Below, in pieces: positions 15,494-24,997 of a DNA stretch of 33,577 nucleotides. The DNA lies in contig NZ_JACJJQ010000022.1 of assembly GCF_016900115.1 (NCBI RefSeq), positions 1 through 33,577 on the forward strand. Reading direction: 5' to 3'. Numbering within the stretch: the stretch's first letter is position 1; each line of letters starts with the position of its first letter. Origin of the DNA: Limosilactobacillus alvi (GTDB taxonomy: Bacteria; Bacillota; Bacilli; Lactobacillales; Lactobacillaceae). The notes under the pieces were generated by a model. It was given only the letters and a program-made list of their open reading frames with translations, did not search any database and was not told where the DNA came from. The position numbers and the translations under genes are program-made.

Positions 15494-15630
15494 GTTACTC
15501 AGTAACTAAGGTCAAAGCAGTAGCTGAATGGCAGTTGCTTCCCTGGCGGTCGCACCAGCCGATTCAGCCTTGCATGGGCTCACAAACGCTAAAGAAGTTG
15601 GCTGGCTTGCTCCGAACAATCCAACTAGGC
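15494..15630. other. GC-rich structured spacer between tRNA-Leu and lacL
   Basis: No ORF. GTTACT-C-AGTAAC (15494-15506) is a dyad. GCTGAATGGC (15523-15532) pairs with 15558-15568 apart from one bulged G, with an inner TGG/CCA. AGTTGG (15596-15601) pairs with CCAACT (15621-15626). Base composition is richer in G+C than the flanking AT-rich promoter. It may be a repeated intergenic element or the relic of an insertion; direction is unknown. Confidence 0.4.
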
Positions 15631-15707
15631 CGTTGAGAAAACCATTTTCCATCCTTTCCTATTTATATTTTTTTCAAAAGAATTGAACAAATCGTGAAAG
15701 TCAACCC

Positions 15708-15753
15708 TTAATATTAATTTGTGAAAGCGCTATACTATATGAGTAAACGTTTA
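15708..15753 (+). promoter_or_regulatory. lacLM promoter with cre-like site and GalR/LacI-type operator
   Basis: TTAATA (15708-15713), 17-bp spacer, TATACT (15731-15736). TGAAAGCGCTATAC (15722-15735) matches 10 of 12 defined positions of the CcpA cre consensus and overlaps the -10. The perfect palindrome TAAACGTTTA (15744-15753), at the expected start point, has the central CG and half-sites of GalR/LacI-family operators. Repression by such a regulator plus catabolite control is inferred; no regulator gene lies in the window. Confidence 0.7.
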
Positions 15754-15788
15754 GTAAAAACCGGCATTTAGTTTAAGGAGGTTTTCCG

Positions 15789-17669
15789 ATGGAAGCAGAA
15801 CTTAAATGGTTGGATGATCCAGCTGTTTACCGGATTAATCAGCTCCCGGCTCACAGTGATCACCAAGCTTATGCGACGGCGGAAGAAGTCTTAGATGGTA
15901 AAAGTAGTTTGGTTCAATCCTTAGATGGTCAATGGGATTTTATTTTTGCTGAAAATCCCCAGGTTCGGCCAGCTAACTTTTGGCAAAGCGATTTTGAAGG
16001 TTTTACAGACCAGATTACGGTGCCAAGCGAAATTGAAATGAGTGATTATGCGCAAATTCACTACATCAATACTTGGTATCCATGGGAAGGAAAAATCTTC
16101 CGGCGGCCTGCTGGGGCCCTTGAGGCTGAAAACTTACAAACTGGCTCTTTCAGTCAAGCAACGGACAATTCTGTTGGTATTTATCGGAAAAAGTTTAATT
16201 TAGCTCCAGGTTTAAAGGGCAAACAGATTCGGGTTCGGTTTGAAGGAGTTGAACGAGCCCTTTATCTTTGGCTTAACGGTCACTTTATTGGCTATGCCGA
16301 AGATAGTTTTACCCCGAGTGAATTTAATTTAACTCCTTATTTGAAAGATGAAGATAACGTCATCGTAGTTGAAGTTTTCAAGCATTCTTCAGCATCATGG
16401 TTGGAAGATCAAGATATGTTCCGTTTCTCTGGAATTTTCCGGAGCGTTTCATTAATTGCCCAACCAAAGATTCATGTCGAGGACTTGCACTTGATGCCAA
16501 CCGTTAATGACGATTTTGTTGGTGGTCAATTAGCAATGAAATTAAAGCTAGAAACTAAAGAAGCGGGTTATTTAACGGTTGATGTGGCCGATGCTGATCA
16601 CCAAACTTTAATCCATGAACGATATGAAGTTAACGATACCACAACGATTCGTCCAACTAACTTTGAACGGGTCCACCTGTGGGATACGGATGATCCGTAC
16701 CTCTATCATTTAACCATTAAGGTTTACAACCAAAGTGGTACCCTTTTGGAAGTTGTGCCCTATGACTTTGGTTTCCGCCGGATTGAAATTAATCAAGATC
16801 ACGTAATTATGCTTAATAACCACCGTTTGATTATTAACGGGGTTAACCGCCATGAATGGGATGCTCACAGTGGGCGGACAATTACGATGGCGGATATGAA
16901 GCAAGATATTACTACTTTCAAGGCAAATAACATTAACGCTGTTCGGACTTGTCACTATCCAGATCGGTTGGAATGGTACCAACTTTGTGATCAAAACGGG
17001 ATTTATATGATGGCTGAAAATAATCTTGAAAGTCATGGTACTTGGCAAAAATCGGGGGCTGTCGAACCATCATATAACGTTCCAGGTTCCTTGAAACTTT
17101 GGTTACCAGCAGTGCTTGACCGGGCTCGGACTAACTTTGAAACTTTCAAGAATCATCCAGCTATCTTATTCTGGTCATTAGGGAATGAATCATATGCTGC
17201 CGATGATATTGCGGCAATGAACAAGTTCTACAAGGATCATGATGATAGTCGGTTAACTCACTATGAAGGCGTTTGCCGTAACGAAGCTTATCGAGGCCAA
17301 ATTTCTGATGTTGAAAGTTGGATGTACTTACCACCAAAAGGGGTAGAAAAGTACTTAAAGCATGCCGATAAACCATTCCTTGAATGCGAATATATGCACT
17401 CAATGGGGAACTCCGTTGGCGGGATGGGTTCGTACATTAAATTGATGAAGAAATACCCACAATATGCCGGTGGCTTTATCTGGGACTTCATTGACCAAGC
17501 CATTTTTGTAAAGGATCCGGTAACTGGTGAAGAAGTTCTCCGTTATGGTGGGGACTTTGATGATCGCCATTCAGATTATGAATTCTCTGGTGACGGGATT
17601 ATGTTTGCGGATCGGACACCAAAGCCAGCAATGCAGGAGGTTAAGTATTATTATGGATTACCAAAATAA
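15789..17669 (+). CDS. lacL: Beta-galactosidase large subunit LacL
   Basis: 626-aa large chain of the heterodimeric GH2 beta-galactosidase of lactobacilli, hydrolysing lactose in the cytosol. It holds the sugar-binding, immunoglobulin-like and TIM-barrel domains of LacZ. The acid/base is E467 in [10 protein letters not shown] and the nucleophile E534 in [11 protein letters not shown]. Other conserved parts are [13 protein letters not shown] (351-363) and the [13 protein letters not shown] strand (380-392). The protein ends where LacZ continues into its small-chain domain, which here is LacM. A perfect AAGGAGG precedes the ATG. The 3' end overlaps lacM by 17 bases, as known for LacLM operons. 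Confidence 0.97.
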   Translation: MEAELKWLDDPAVYRINQLPAHSDHQAYATAEEVLDGKSSLVQSLDGQWDFIFAENPQVRPANFWQSDFEGFTDQITVPSEIEMSDYAQIHYINTWYPWEGKIFRRPAGALEAENLQTGSFSQATDNSVGIYRKKFNLAPGLKGKQIRVRFEGVERALYLWLNGHFIGYAEDSFTPSEFNLTPYLKDEDNVIVVEVFKHSSASWLEDQDMFRFSGIFRSVSLIAQPKIHVEDLHLMPTVNDDFVGGQLAMKLKLETKEAGYLTVDVADADHQTLIHERYEVNDTTTIRPTNFERVHLWDTDDPYLYHLTIKVYNQSGTLLEVVPYDFGFRRIEINQDHVIMLNNHRLIINGVNRHEWDAHSGRTITMADMKQDITTFKANNINAVRTCHYPDRLEWYQLCDQNGIYMMAENNLESHGTWQKSGAVEPSYNVPGSLKLWLPAVLDRARTNFETFKNHPAILFWSLGNESYAADDIAAMNKFYKDHDDSRLTHYEGVCRNEAYRGQISDVESWMYLPPKGVEKYLKHADKPFLECEYMHSMGNSVGGMGSYIKLMKKYPQYAGGFIWDFIDQAIFVKDPVTGEEVLRYGGDFDDRHSDYEFSGDGIMFADRTPKPAMQEVKYYYGLPK

Positions 17670-18618
17670 ACTCCACGTAATTTACGGTGATGGCACTCTT
17701 GGACTTCAAGGAAAAAACTTTGCTTACCTGTTTTCCTACGAACGGGGTGGTTTAGAATCATTAAAAGTTGCCGGAAAAGAATGGTTGTACCGGGAACCAA
17801 AGCCTACTTTCTGGCGGGCAACAACTGATAATGACCGGGGAAATGGTTTTAACATTAAGTCGGCCCAATGGTTAGCAGCTGACTATGCTTTGCCATGCAC
17901 TAAGATCACTTTAAAAGTTGATGACCACAGGTTTAAGCACTTACCAATTGCGCCAGCTACTAATCAATTTAGTAATGCCGAATATGCTAAGCAAGTTAAG
18001 CTTAGTTACACTTACCAAACCTTAACAAATCCAGCAACCACCGTTAAGGTAAGCTACAAGGTGAAGGCTGACGGGACAATTAAAGTTGTTGCTAAGTACC
18101 ACGGCCAAGTTGGGTTACCCCAATTGCCAGTCTTTGGGATGCGGTTCATTATGCCAACGCAAGCTACTAAGTTTAAATATGAAGGCCTTTCTGGTGAAAC
18201 TTATCCTGACCGGATGGCCGGGGGCAAACCAGGGACTTATGAAGTTACTGGCCTACCAGTTACGAAGTACTTGGTACCGCAAGAAAATGGGATGCACATG
18301 GCAACAAAGTGGGTTAAGCTTACCCGGGCGACAACCCAAAATAATGCTGACCCAGATAAGGAATCATTTAGTTTACTATTTAAGGCTAATAAGCATGACT
18401 TTGCCTTCAGCGCCTTACCATATACCAGTGAAGAACTCGAAAACGCCACCCACCACGAAGAACTTCCGCCAGCACGACGGACAGTCCTCGTGATTGCCGG
18501 GGCTGTACGGGGTGTTGGTGGGATTGATAGCTGGGGCGCTGATGTTGAACCAGCTTACCACATTTCCGCTGAAGAAGATCACGAAGTTCGGTTTGAAATT
18601 AAGTTACCAGAAGCATAA
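17653..18618 (+). CDS. lacM: Beta-galactosidase small subunit LacM
   Basis: 321-aa small chain carrying the C-terminal beta-sandwich domain of LacZ, including [14 protein letters not shown] (starting about residue 52), which contributes to the active site. It has no activity alone in known systems and pairs with LacL. ATG 17653 ([14 protein letters not shown]) lies within the end of lacL; AGGAGG at about 17634 precedes it at a slightly long distance, so translation is likely coupled. The open frame upstream of this ATG is the shifted lacL sequence. manA follows 17 bases after the stop. Confidence 0.96.
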   Translation: MDYQNKLHVIYGDGTLGLQGKNFAYLFSYERGGLESLKVAGKEWLYREPKPTFWRATTDNDRGNGFNIKSAQWLAADYALPCTKITLKVDDHRFKHLPIAPATNQFSNAEYAKQVKLSYTYQTLTNPATTVKVSYKVKADGTIKVVAKYHGQVGLPQLPVFGMRFIMPTQATKFKYEGLSGETYPDRMAGGKPGTYEVTGLPVTKYLVPQENGMHMATKWVKLTRATTQNNADPDKESFSLLFKANKHDFAFSALPYTSEELENATHHEELPPARRTVLVIAGAVRGVGGIDSWGADVEPAYHISAEEDHEVRFEIKLPEA

Positions 18619-18635
18619 AAGAGAAGGAAAGATCA

Positions 18636-19610
18636 ATGAAGCAAGAACCATTATTTTTAAAACCTGTTTTCCATGAAAAAATTTGGGGTGGACGAAATTT
18701 GAAAACCGATTTTGGCTATGATATTCCCGAGGGTAAGATTGGTGAATGTTGGGCAATTTCAGGTCACCCTCATGGGGTAAGTGTGGTTACCAATGGCCAA
18801 TTTGCGGGTCAAAATCTTGCTGATCTTTTTCATGACCAACCGATTTTGTTTGGTCACCCAACTGGCGATCGCTTCCCCTTATTAACCAAGATTTTGGATG
18901 CTAATGGAAAGCTTTCCGTCCAAGTGCACCCAGCTGATGACTATGCGATGGCGCATGAAAATGAGTTGGGAAAGACCGAGTGCTGGTATGTCTTGAAGGC
19001 CAAACCAGGTGCTTATCTGATTTATGGTCACAAGGCTAAGACCAAGGAAGAGTTAGAAAAATTAATCGATGAAGAGAAATGGAATCAACTTCTTGGTAAG
19101 TTAACGGTTAAAACCGGGGACTTTGTCTACGTTCCTAGTGGGACGATCCACGCCTTAACCGAAGGAATTGAAGTTCTTGAAACCCAGCAAAGTTCTGACG
19201 TTACTTACCGACTTTATGACTATGATCGGACGGATGACCAAGGAAATAAGCGGGAATTACACCTTGGCCCAGCTAAGGATGTCATTACGGTTCCATTCAA
19301 GTTGCCGAAGCTTCACCAAAAGACGGAACAGGTGGCAAATTCAACGATTACCACCTTGGTGACTGCTCCCGATTCACCATACTTTACGGTTAAAAAATTA
19401 ACGATTTTTGGTGATTTACCACAAACTCGCAATGAAGTGCCATTTACTTTGTGCTCAGTTGTTGCTGGCGATGGTCAAATTACGGTTGGCGACCAAACTT
19501 ATAATTTGAAACGGGGAACTCACTTTATCTTGCCAAATAATGTTCAAACTTGGACCTGGCATGGCAAGATGGTCGTAATTATTTCTTACCCGAATGAGGG
19601 AAAATATTAG
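18636..19610 (+). CDS. manA: Mannose-6-phosphate isomerase, class I
   Basis: 324-aa cupin-fold zinc enzyme interconverting mannose-6-phosphate and fructose-6-phosphate. Expected zinc ligands are present: Q96 and H98 in SVQVHPADD, E115 in KTECWYV, and H172 in SGTIHAL. The arginine motif TYRLYDYDR (190-198) closes the active site. Length is that of the short Bacillus/lactobacillus type. GAAGGAAAG precedes the ATG. It lies 17 bases behind lacM with no promoter or terminator between, and a terminator follows, so it is the third gene of the lac operon. That link is unusual, since lactose catabolism does not need this step. Confidence 0.95.
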   Translation: MKQEPLFLKPVFHEKIWGGRNLKTDFGYDIPEGKIGECWAISGHPHGVSVVTNGQFAGQNLADLFHDQPILFGHPTGDRFPLLTKILDANGKLSVQVHPADDYAMAHENELGKTECWYVLKAKPGAYLIYGHKAKTKEELEKLIDEEKWNQLLGKLTVKTGDFVYVPSGTIHALTEGIEVLETQQSSDVTYRLYDYDRTDDQGNKRELHLGPAKDVITVPFKLPKLHQKTEQVANSTITTLVTAPDSPYFTVKKLTIFGDLPQTRNEVPFTLCSVVAGDGQITVGDQTYNLKRGTHFILPNNVQTWTWHGKMVVIISYPNEGKY

Positions 19611-19620
19611 ATTGATCTAG

Positions 19621-19655
19621 AGGAAGTTGGAAGAAATTCCCAGCTTCCTTTTTTT
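19621..19655 (+). terminator. Terminator of the lacLM-manA operon
   Basis: AGGAAGTTGG pairs with CCAGCTTCCT (one G-U) around GAAGAAATTC's inner GAA/TTC; seven T residues follow. Confidence 0.85.
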
Positions 19656-19783
19656 ATCTTTGGCGGGCTAGCTGAGAGGTTGCTTATTAAGTTTAATTTT
19701 TCTAATTTTCTTCTCATATATTGTAGTCAATTTGAGTAAATCAGCCTAAAATAAGGAGGATTACATAAAAAGAGAGGAAAAAG

Positions 19784-20737
19784 ATGTTAGCAGTATTTTT
19801 AGCGGCGCTTTCGGGAGTTAGCGTCATTTTGATTATGGTCTTGGTCGGCTTTATTGCCAATGAGCATCAATGGTTTAGTCCGGTTTCACCGAAGATTATT
19901 TCCCGCTTAGTTACTCAGGTGGCTTTGCCTGCTTATATGATTTCTACAATTACTAAGCAGTTTTCAGCGAATGAATTACACGTTTTGTTACCAGATTTAC
20001 GATACCCGGTAATTTCGATGGTAATCTTGTTTGCTTTGTCCTTAGCGATTGCCCGGGCTTTGGCAATTCGGCAAAGTCACTTGGGTCTTTTTTCATCAAT
20101 GTTTTTTAATTCGAATACCGTTTTTATCGGTCTACCGATTAATCTCGCCCTCTTTGGAACACCGTCGATTCCTTATGTATTGGTTTACTACATGGCCAAT
20201 ACAACTTTCTTTTGGACGCTCGGTGTGTGGCTGATTCAAAAAGACGGTACTGGAATGGCCAAGATTAATTTTAAACAAGCGTTGGGAAAATTATTTTCTC
20301 CGCCACTCCTTGGGTTTATTGTGGCCGTAATTTTGGTGGTTTTGCATATTCATTTACCGAAATTTATTGTGCAGACTTGTGGTTATCTAGGGGGATTAAC
20401 CATTCCGTTATCAATGATTTTCATTGGAATTGCGATTTCTAACGCTGGCTTAAGTCGGATCCGGTTCACGCGGGATGCCTGGGGAATTTTACTTGGTCGT
20501 TTCTTAATCGCGCCAGCTTTAATGGCCTTATTGGTTTTACCAAGCAGTATGCCAGCCTTGATGAAACAAGTCTTTATTATTCAAGCAGCGATGCCGGTGA
20601 TGACGAATGCCCCAGTTGTTTCCAAACTCTATCATGCTGATTCTGAGTATGCCGCGGTAATGGTAACAGAAACGACAGTTCTTTCAATTATTGTCATCCC
20701 AATTTTGATGGTTTTGGTTAAGACCGTTATTAGATAA
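19784..20737 (+). CDS. AEC-family transporter (auxin efflux carrier / malate permease type)
   Basis: 317-aa membrane protein with about ten hydrophobic helices in two halves, as in the auxin efflux carrier family. Family marks are the conserved Asn/Pro-containing FFNSNTVFIGLPINLALFG (starting about residue 107) and LGGLTIPLSMIFIGIAISNA in the second half. Lactic acid bacterial members include the malate permease MleP; substrate is not readable here, and no malolactic gene is adjacent. AGAGGAAAAAG precedes the ATG. A stronger AAGGAGG lies about 25 bases upstream with no start codon in range. The gene appears monocistronic. Confidence 0.85.
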   Translation: MLAVFLAALSGVSVILIMVLVGFIANEHQWFSPVSPKIISRLVTQVALPAYMISTITKQFSANELHVLLPDLRYPVISMVILFALSLAIARALAIRQSHLGLFSSMFFNSNTVFIGLPINLALFGTPSIPYVLVYYMANTTFFWTLGVWLIQKDGTGMAKINFKQALGKLFSPPLLGFIVAVILVVLHIHLPKFIVQTCGYLGGLTIPLSMIFIGIAISNAGLSRIRFTRDAWGILLGRFLIAPALMALLVLPSSMPALMKQVFIIQAAMPVMTNAPVVSKLYHADSEYAAVMVTETTVLSIIVIPILMVLVKTVIR

Positions 20738-20820
20738 TTATTTACTAAAAATGCTCCGGAATTAATATTCTAAGTTAATTGATCGTGATAAGATAAGAAA
20801 GGTGAGAGAGAAGGTGAACA

Positions 20821-21495
20821 ATGCCAATTTTAATTGTCGTTCGCCATGGTCAAAGCCAGGCGAATTTGGATAATATTTTTACCGGGTGGACGGATTCACC
20901 GTTAACGGCAAAAGGGGTCGCCCAAGCGAAAAAAGTCGGTCAAATACTTGCTAAACGAGGTTATCAATATACGGCCGTTCATACTTCGTATATGCAACGG
21001 GCAATTATTACGGCAAACTTAATTTTAGCCGCTCAAGATCAATTATATTTGCCAATTTATAAAACTTGGCGCTTAAATGAACGCCATTATGGGGCACTTA
21101 GTGGTCAACATAAGGATGAAGTTAAAGCCCGAGTTGGTGAAAAGCAATTTAAAGCTTGGCGGCGGGGGTACTCAGCAGTGCCACCACGGTTAAGCCAGCC
21201 GCAACATGACCGGCGCTATGATCGCTTAGGTGTTCAGGTACCTTTGGCTGAAAGTCTAGCAATGACTGAGAAGCGGTTACTTCCTTACTGGGAAGATGCA
21301 ATTGCTCCCCGGTTGTTAAATAATGAGAATCAGTTGGTGGTTGCTCACGGAAGTTCGTTACGAGCCTTAATTAAGTACCTCGAAGGCATTCCAGATGATC
21401 AAATTAATCAAGTTGAAGTTCCTAATGCTGAACCAATTGTTTATCGGTTAGATGACCGCCTCAAGATTATCCAAAAAGAAATCATTGCTAATTAG
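20821..21495 (+). CDS. gpmA: 2,3-bisphosphoglycerate-dependent phosphoglycerate mutase family
   Basis: 224-aa histidine phosphatase-superfamily protein of the dPGM type, interconverting 3- and 2-phosphoglycerate in glycolysis. Catalytic residues are in place: R8 and the phosphorylated H9 in VVRHGQS, R60 in YMQRAIIT, E87 in LNERHYGALSG, and H176 in VAHGSSLRAL. The length and the insert WRRGYSAVPPRL (113-124) favour a true mutase over a phosphatase, but several gpm paralogues are usual in lactobacilli and this may not be the main one. GAAGGTGA precedes the ATG. The esterase gene starts 16 bases after the stop, so they probably share a transcript. Confidence 0.9.
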   Translation: MPILIVVRHGQSQANLDNIFTGWTDSPLTAKGVAQAKKVGQILAKRGYQYTAVHTSYMQRAIITANLILAAQDQLYLPIYKTWRLNERHYGALSGQHKDEVKARVGEKQFKAWRRGYSAVPPRLSQPQHDRRYDRLGVQVPLAESLAMTEKRLLPYWEDAIAPRLLNNENQLVVAHGSSLRALIKYLEGIPDDQINQVEVPNAEPIVYRLDDRLKIIQKEIIAN

Positions 21496-21511
21496 AAAAA
21501 GAGGTAACCAA

Positions 21512-22393
21512 ATGGAAATCAAAGAAATTACCGCTAATCCTAATTTAACGGGGCAAGTGCGGTTGATTGAAAATGTTACTTACGCCGCTGTTGATGGGGA
21601 GGCTTTGAAACTATCCCTCCTAGTTCCGTGGTTACAACGGTATCGGGTCCGGGAACTCAAGCAACGTCCATTATTAGTCTTTGTTCAAGGAAGTTCTTGG
21701 CAACGACCAACCTTAGGGGAAGAAATCCCGCAGTTGGTTCGTTACGTTCACCAAGGAATGGTGGTGGCAACGATCCAACACCGAAACTCGATTGAAGGTC
21801 ACCCTTTTCCAGCTTTTTTAGAAGACGTTAAAACGGCGATTCGCTTTTTGCGGGCCCATGCGGCTAAGTATGCGATTGATCCTGACCGGGTGGTTTTATG
21901 GGGAACCTCATCTGGTGGCAACGCTGCGCTTTTAACTGGTTTGACGGGAAACGATAAACGTTACCGGACGGCGGCTTATCCAGAAGAATCGGATGCAGTT
22001 AATGCGGTAATTGCTTGTTTTGCGCCAACTGACGTTGAAGATGTCTTTAAATATAGTGGCCAAGTCCCTGGATCTGATTTATTACAATATTGTTTGTTTG
22101 GAAAGGATCAAAAAAAGTGGCCTAATTTGAAAAAGGAAATGAGTCCGCTTTATCAAATTAAGGCCGGGCAAGCTTATCCACCATTCTTACTTTTCCATGG
22201 GGATGCTGACCGGGTGGTTCCGTATCATCAAATGGAAGATATGGCACATGCTCTAGCGGACGCTGGTGTTGACGTCACTGCGGTCCGGGTTAAAGGAGCT
22301 GACCACGAAACTAACTTCTGGAGTCCAGCGGTTTATGATCTGGCAGCGGACTTTATCCAAGGGCAAGTGCATCCTTCCAAAACCGAAAAATAA
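21512..22393 (+). CDS. Alpha/beta-hydrolase, carboxylesterase type
   Basis: 293-aa alpha/beta-hydrolase of the BD-FAE/hormone-sensitive-lipase-like group. The nucleophile is S133 in the elbow GTSSGG (131-136), the probable acid D233 in HGDADRVVP, and the base H265 in GADHETNFW. The oxyanion region reads FVQGSSW (57-63), replacing the more common HGGG/HGGxW. There is no signal peptide, so it is intracellular. It would hydrolyse small ester substrates such as acetylated sugars or feruloyl esters; specificity is unknown. The ATG at 21512 follows GAGGTAACC, while the frame open upstream overlaps gpmA and is rejected. pepN starts 25 bases after the stop. Confidence 0.88.
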   Translation: MEIKEITANPNLTGQVRLIENVTYAAVDGEALKLSLLVPWLQRYRVRELKQRPLLVFVQGSSWQRPTLGEEIPQLVRYVHQGMVVATIQHRNSIEGHPFPAFLEDVKTAIRFLRAHAAKYAIDPDRVVLWGTSSGGNAALLTGLTGNDKRYRTAAYPEESDAVNAVIACFAPTDVEDVFKYSGQVPGSDLLQYCLFGKDQKKWPNLKKEMSPLYQIKAGQAYPPFLLFHGDADRVVPYHQMEDMAHALADAGVDVTAVRVKGADHETNFWSPAVYDLAADFIQGQVHPSKTEK

Positions 22394-22417
22394 ATATTAC
22401 GAAAGGAAATTGATTAA

Positions 22418-24940
22418 ATGGCAAAACGTTTATTAGCATCATTTGTTCCCGAACATTACGATTTGTTGATTGACATTAATCGGAAAGCAAAGACGATCAA
22501 GGGGACAACCACAATTGTTGGAAAAGCCAAAGAAACTGAAATTGCGGTCAATCAAAAATTTCTCCAAGTCAGCCAAGTATTAGTTGATGGACAACCAGTT
22601 CCGTTTGAATTAAACCAAGCAAGGGAAACCATTGAAATTAAACTGGCTAAGCAAGGGCCAGTTACGTTAACGATTGACTACCAAGCACCGCTGACGGACA
22701 CTATGATGGGAATCTATCCTTCATACTACGATGTGGCTGGGGAACGGAAACAATTAGTTGGGACCCAGTTTGAAACGACTTTTGCCCGGCAAGCCTTTCC
22801 TTGTGTGGATGAACCTGCCGCGAAGGCAACCTTTAGTTTGGCAATTAAATTTGATGAACATCCAGGCGAAACAATTATTGCCAATATGCCAGAGGATCAC
22901 GTTACTAATGGGGTGCACTACTTCCAAGAAACGGTCAAAATGTCAACTTACTTGGTTGCCTTTGCCTTTGGGGAAATGCAAAAGAAATTAACCACGACTA
23001 AGAGTGGGGTCCAAGTTGGTGTCTTTGCGACCAAGGCCCATCAAGCAAAAGAACTTGATTTTGCCCTTGATATTGCTAAACGGGCAATTGAATTTTACGA
23101 GGACTTCTATCAAACTAAGTACCCATTGCCACACTCATGGCAATTAGCTCTCCCAGACTTCTCTGCAGGAGCAATGGAAAACTGGGGCTTAGTAACTTAT
23201 CGGGAAGCTTATTTGCTTTTGGATCCGGATAATACCGCGCTGGATACCAAGCGTGTTGTTGCGACCGTGATTACCCACGAATTGGCCCACCAATGGTTTG
23301 GCGATTTAGTAACGATGAACTGGTGGGATGATCTTTGGTTAAATGAATCTTTTGCTAATATGATGGAATACCTTTCGGTGGATGCTTTACAACCAGACTG
23401 GCATATTTGGGAACTCTTCCAAACTTCCGAAGCGCCAATGGCCTTACAGCGGGATGCTACTGATGGGGTCCAATCTGTTCACGTTGATGTCGAGGATCCC
23501 CGGGAAATCGATGCCATTTTTGACGGGGCGATTGTTTATGCCAAAGGAAGCCGCCTTTTGGTAATGGTGCGGTCCTTAATTGGGGATGATGCCTTACGAG
23601 CAGGCCTCAAGAACTATTTTGCGGCTCATCAGTACGGCAACGCCAAGGGGGATGATCTTTGGCAGGCCCTTGGTGAAGCTTCTGGAATGAATATTGGAGC
23701 AATTATGAAGGCCTGGTTGAATCAACCTGGCTATCCAGTCGTGGAAGCCAAAGTGGTTGATGGATACCTTACGTTGCATCAAAAGCAATTCTTTATTGGG
23801 GATGGCCAGGATCAAAATCGCTTATGGCCAATTCCACTGAATGCTAACTTTAAAGCCCCTAAGTTGATGGAAAAGGCGGATTTAGACCTTGGTGATTACC
23901 AAAGCCTCCGGCAAGCCGCTGGGAAACCTTTACGGTTGAATGATGGGAATAATTCCCACTTAATTGTTAAGTATGCTCCCGAATTGCTTGATGATATCCT
24001 AGATCACTTAAACGAACTAGACCATATTACGCAATTACAACTCTTACAAGACCTCCGTCTCCTAGCGGAAGCTCATCAAATTAGCTACGCTGATTTAGTT
24101 GGATTGCTTGGCAAGTTTAAGGCTAGCCAGTCAGCCATCGTTAATGATGCCCTTTACCGAATCGCAAGTAAATTGCGGGACTTTATCGTACCAAACACAC
24201 CAAGTGAAACTAACTTAAAGCAATACTTTGCAACCTTGAGTGCTGATCAAACTAAGCGGTTAGGTTGGAAAAAACAAATAAATGATGATTTTGATGCTGA
24301 ACTAATGCGGCCAACGATTTTGTCAGCTGCTCTCTACGCGGAAGATTCGGCCGCAATTGCCGCTGCTCACGCCTTGTTTAAACAACATTCAGCGGCTAAA
24401 TTGCCAGCAGACGTACGGGCTTTAGTCTTGCAAAATGAAGTGGTTAACTTTGGCTCTGGTGAACTCTTTGACCAATTATTAACTGACTATCAGCAAACGA
24501 GTGATCCTAGTTACAAGCAAGACCTTTGCTTTGCCTTAACTAAGACTAAGGATACAACCCTGATTGGTAAGTTAATAGATCGTTTTGAAGATGCCAAGAC
24601 CATTAAACCGCAAGATCTTCGGGCTTGGTACCGGGGCTTACTTGCCAACCCAGCTGGTCAACAAGCGGCCTGGGACTGGATTCGTGACGAATGGGACTGG
24701 CTAGATGCAACGGTCGGTGGCGACATGGAATTTGCAACCTTTATTACGGTTACTTCTGCCATCTTCCATACCCCAGCGCGTCTTGCTGAATTTAAGGCCT
24801 TTTTTGAGCCAAAAGTCAATACACCTGGTTTAACCCGGGAAATTCAAATGGATGTTAAAGTCGTTGAGACCAAGGTAGCCTTAGTTCAAGCTGAAGCTCA
24901 AGCGGTCAATGAAGCCGTGACAAGGATGATTTCGAAGTAA
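22418..24940 (+). CDS. pepN: Aminopeptidase N (M1 family)
   Basis: 840-aa cytosolic zinc aminopeptidase, the general lysyl/broad aminopeptidase of lactic acid bacteria. The exopeptidase motif GAMENWG lies at 251-257 and the zinc site HELAH at 287-291 with distal ligand E310 in WLNESFA. The catalytic tyrosine is probably Y374 in IVYAKGSR. A long helical C-terminal domain follows. Length is typical. GAAAGGAAATTG precedes the ATG. It releases N-terminal residues from peptides taken up by systems such as DtpT. A terminator follows closely and overlaps the start region of the nitroreductase gene. Confidence 0.97.
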   Translation: MAKRLLASFVPEHYDLLIDINRKAKTIKGTTTIVGKAKETEIAVNQKFLQVSQVLVDGQPVPFELNQARETIEIKLAKQGPVTLTIDYQAPLTDTMMGIYPSYYDVAGERKQLVGTQFETTFARQAFPCVDEPAAKATFSLAIKFDEHPGETIIANMPEDHVTNGVHYFQETVKMSTYLVAFAFGEMQKKLTTTKSGVQVGVFATKAHQAKELDFALDIAKRAIEFYEDFYQTKYPLPHSWQLALPDFSAGAMENWGLVTYREAYLLLDPDNTALDTKRVVATVITHELAHQWFGDLVTMNWWDDLWLNESFANMMEYLSVDALQPDWHIWELFQTSEAPMALQRDATDGVQSVHVDVEDPREIDAIFDGAIVYAKGSRLLVMVRSLIGDDALRAGLKNYFAAHQYGNAKGDDLWQALGEASGMNIGAIMKAWLNQPGYPVVEAKVVDGYLTLHQKQFFIGDGQDQNRLWPIPLNANFKAPKLMEKADLDLGDYQSLRQAAGKPLRLNDGNNSHLIVKYAPELLDDILDHLNELDHITQLQLLQDLRLLAEAHQISYADLVGLLGKFKASQSAIVNDALYRIASKLRDFIVPNTPSETNLKQYFATLSADQTKRLGWKKQINDDFDAELMRPTILSAALYAEDSAAIAAAHALFKQHSAAKLPADVRALVLQNEVVNFGSGELFDQLLTDYQQTSDPSYKQDLCFALTKTKDTTLIGKLIDRFEDAKTIKPQDLRAWYRGLLANPAGQQAAWDWIRDEWDWLDATVGGDMEFATFITVTSAIFHTPARLAEFKAFFEPKVNTPGLTREIQMDVKVVETKVALVQAEAQAVNEAVTRMISK

Positions 24941-24949
24941 ATACAAAAT

Positions 24950-24980
24950 GGCACGGAAAACTGGTTTCCGCGCCTTTTTT
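24950..24980 (+). terminator. Terminator after pepN
   Basis: GGC-A-CGGAAA pairs with TTTCCG-C-GCC around ACTGG; six T residues follow. The ribosome site of the next gene starts at the end of this U tract. Confidence 0.83.
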
Positions 24981-24997
24981 GAAAGGAAAAAACGTAA

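Noticed and set aside
17527-17652. 42-codon upstream extension of LacM
   Set aside because: It is lacL sequence in another frame; the 17-nt lacL/lacM overlap with ATG 17653 is the known arrangement. The overlap is not a frameshift.
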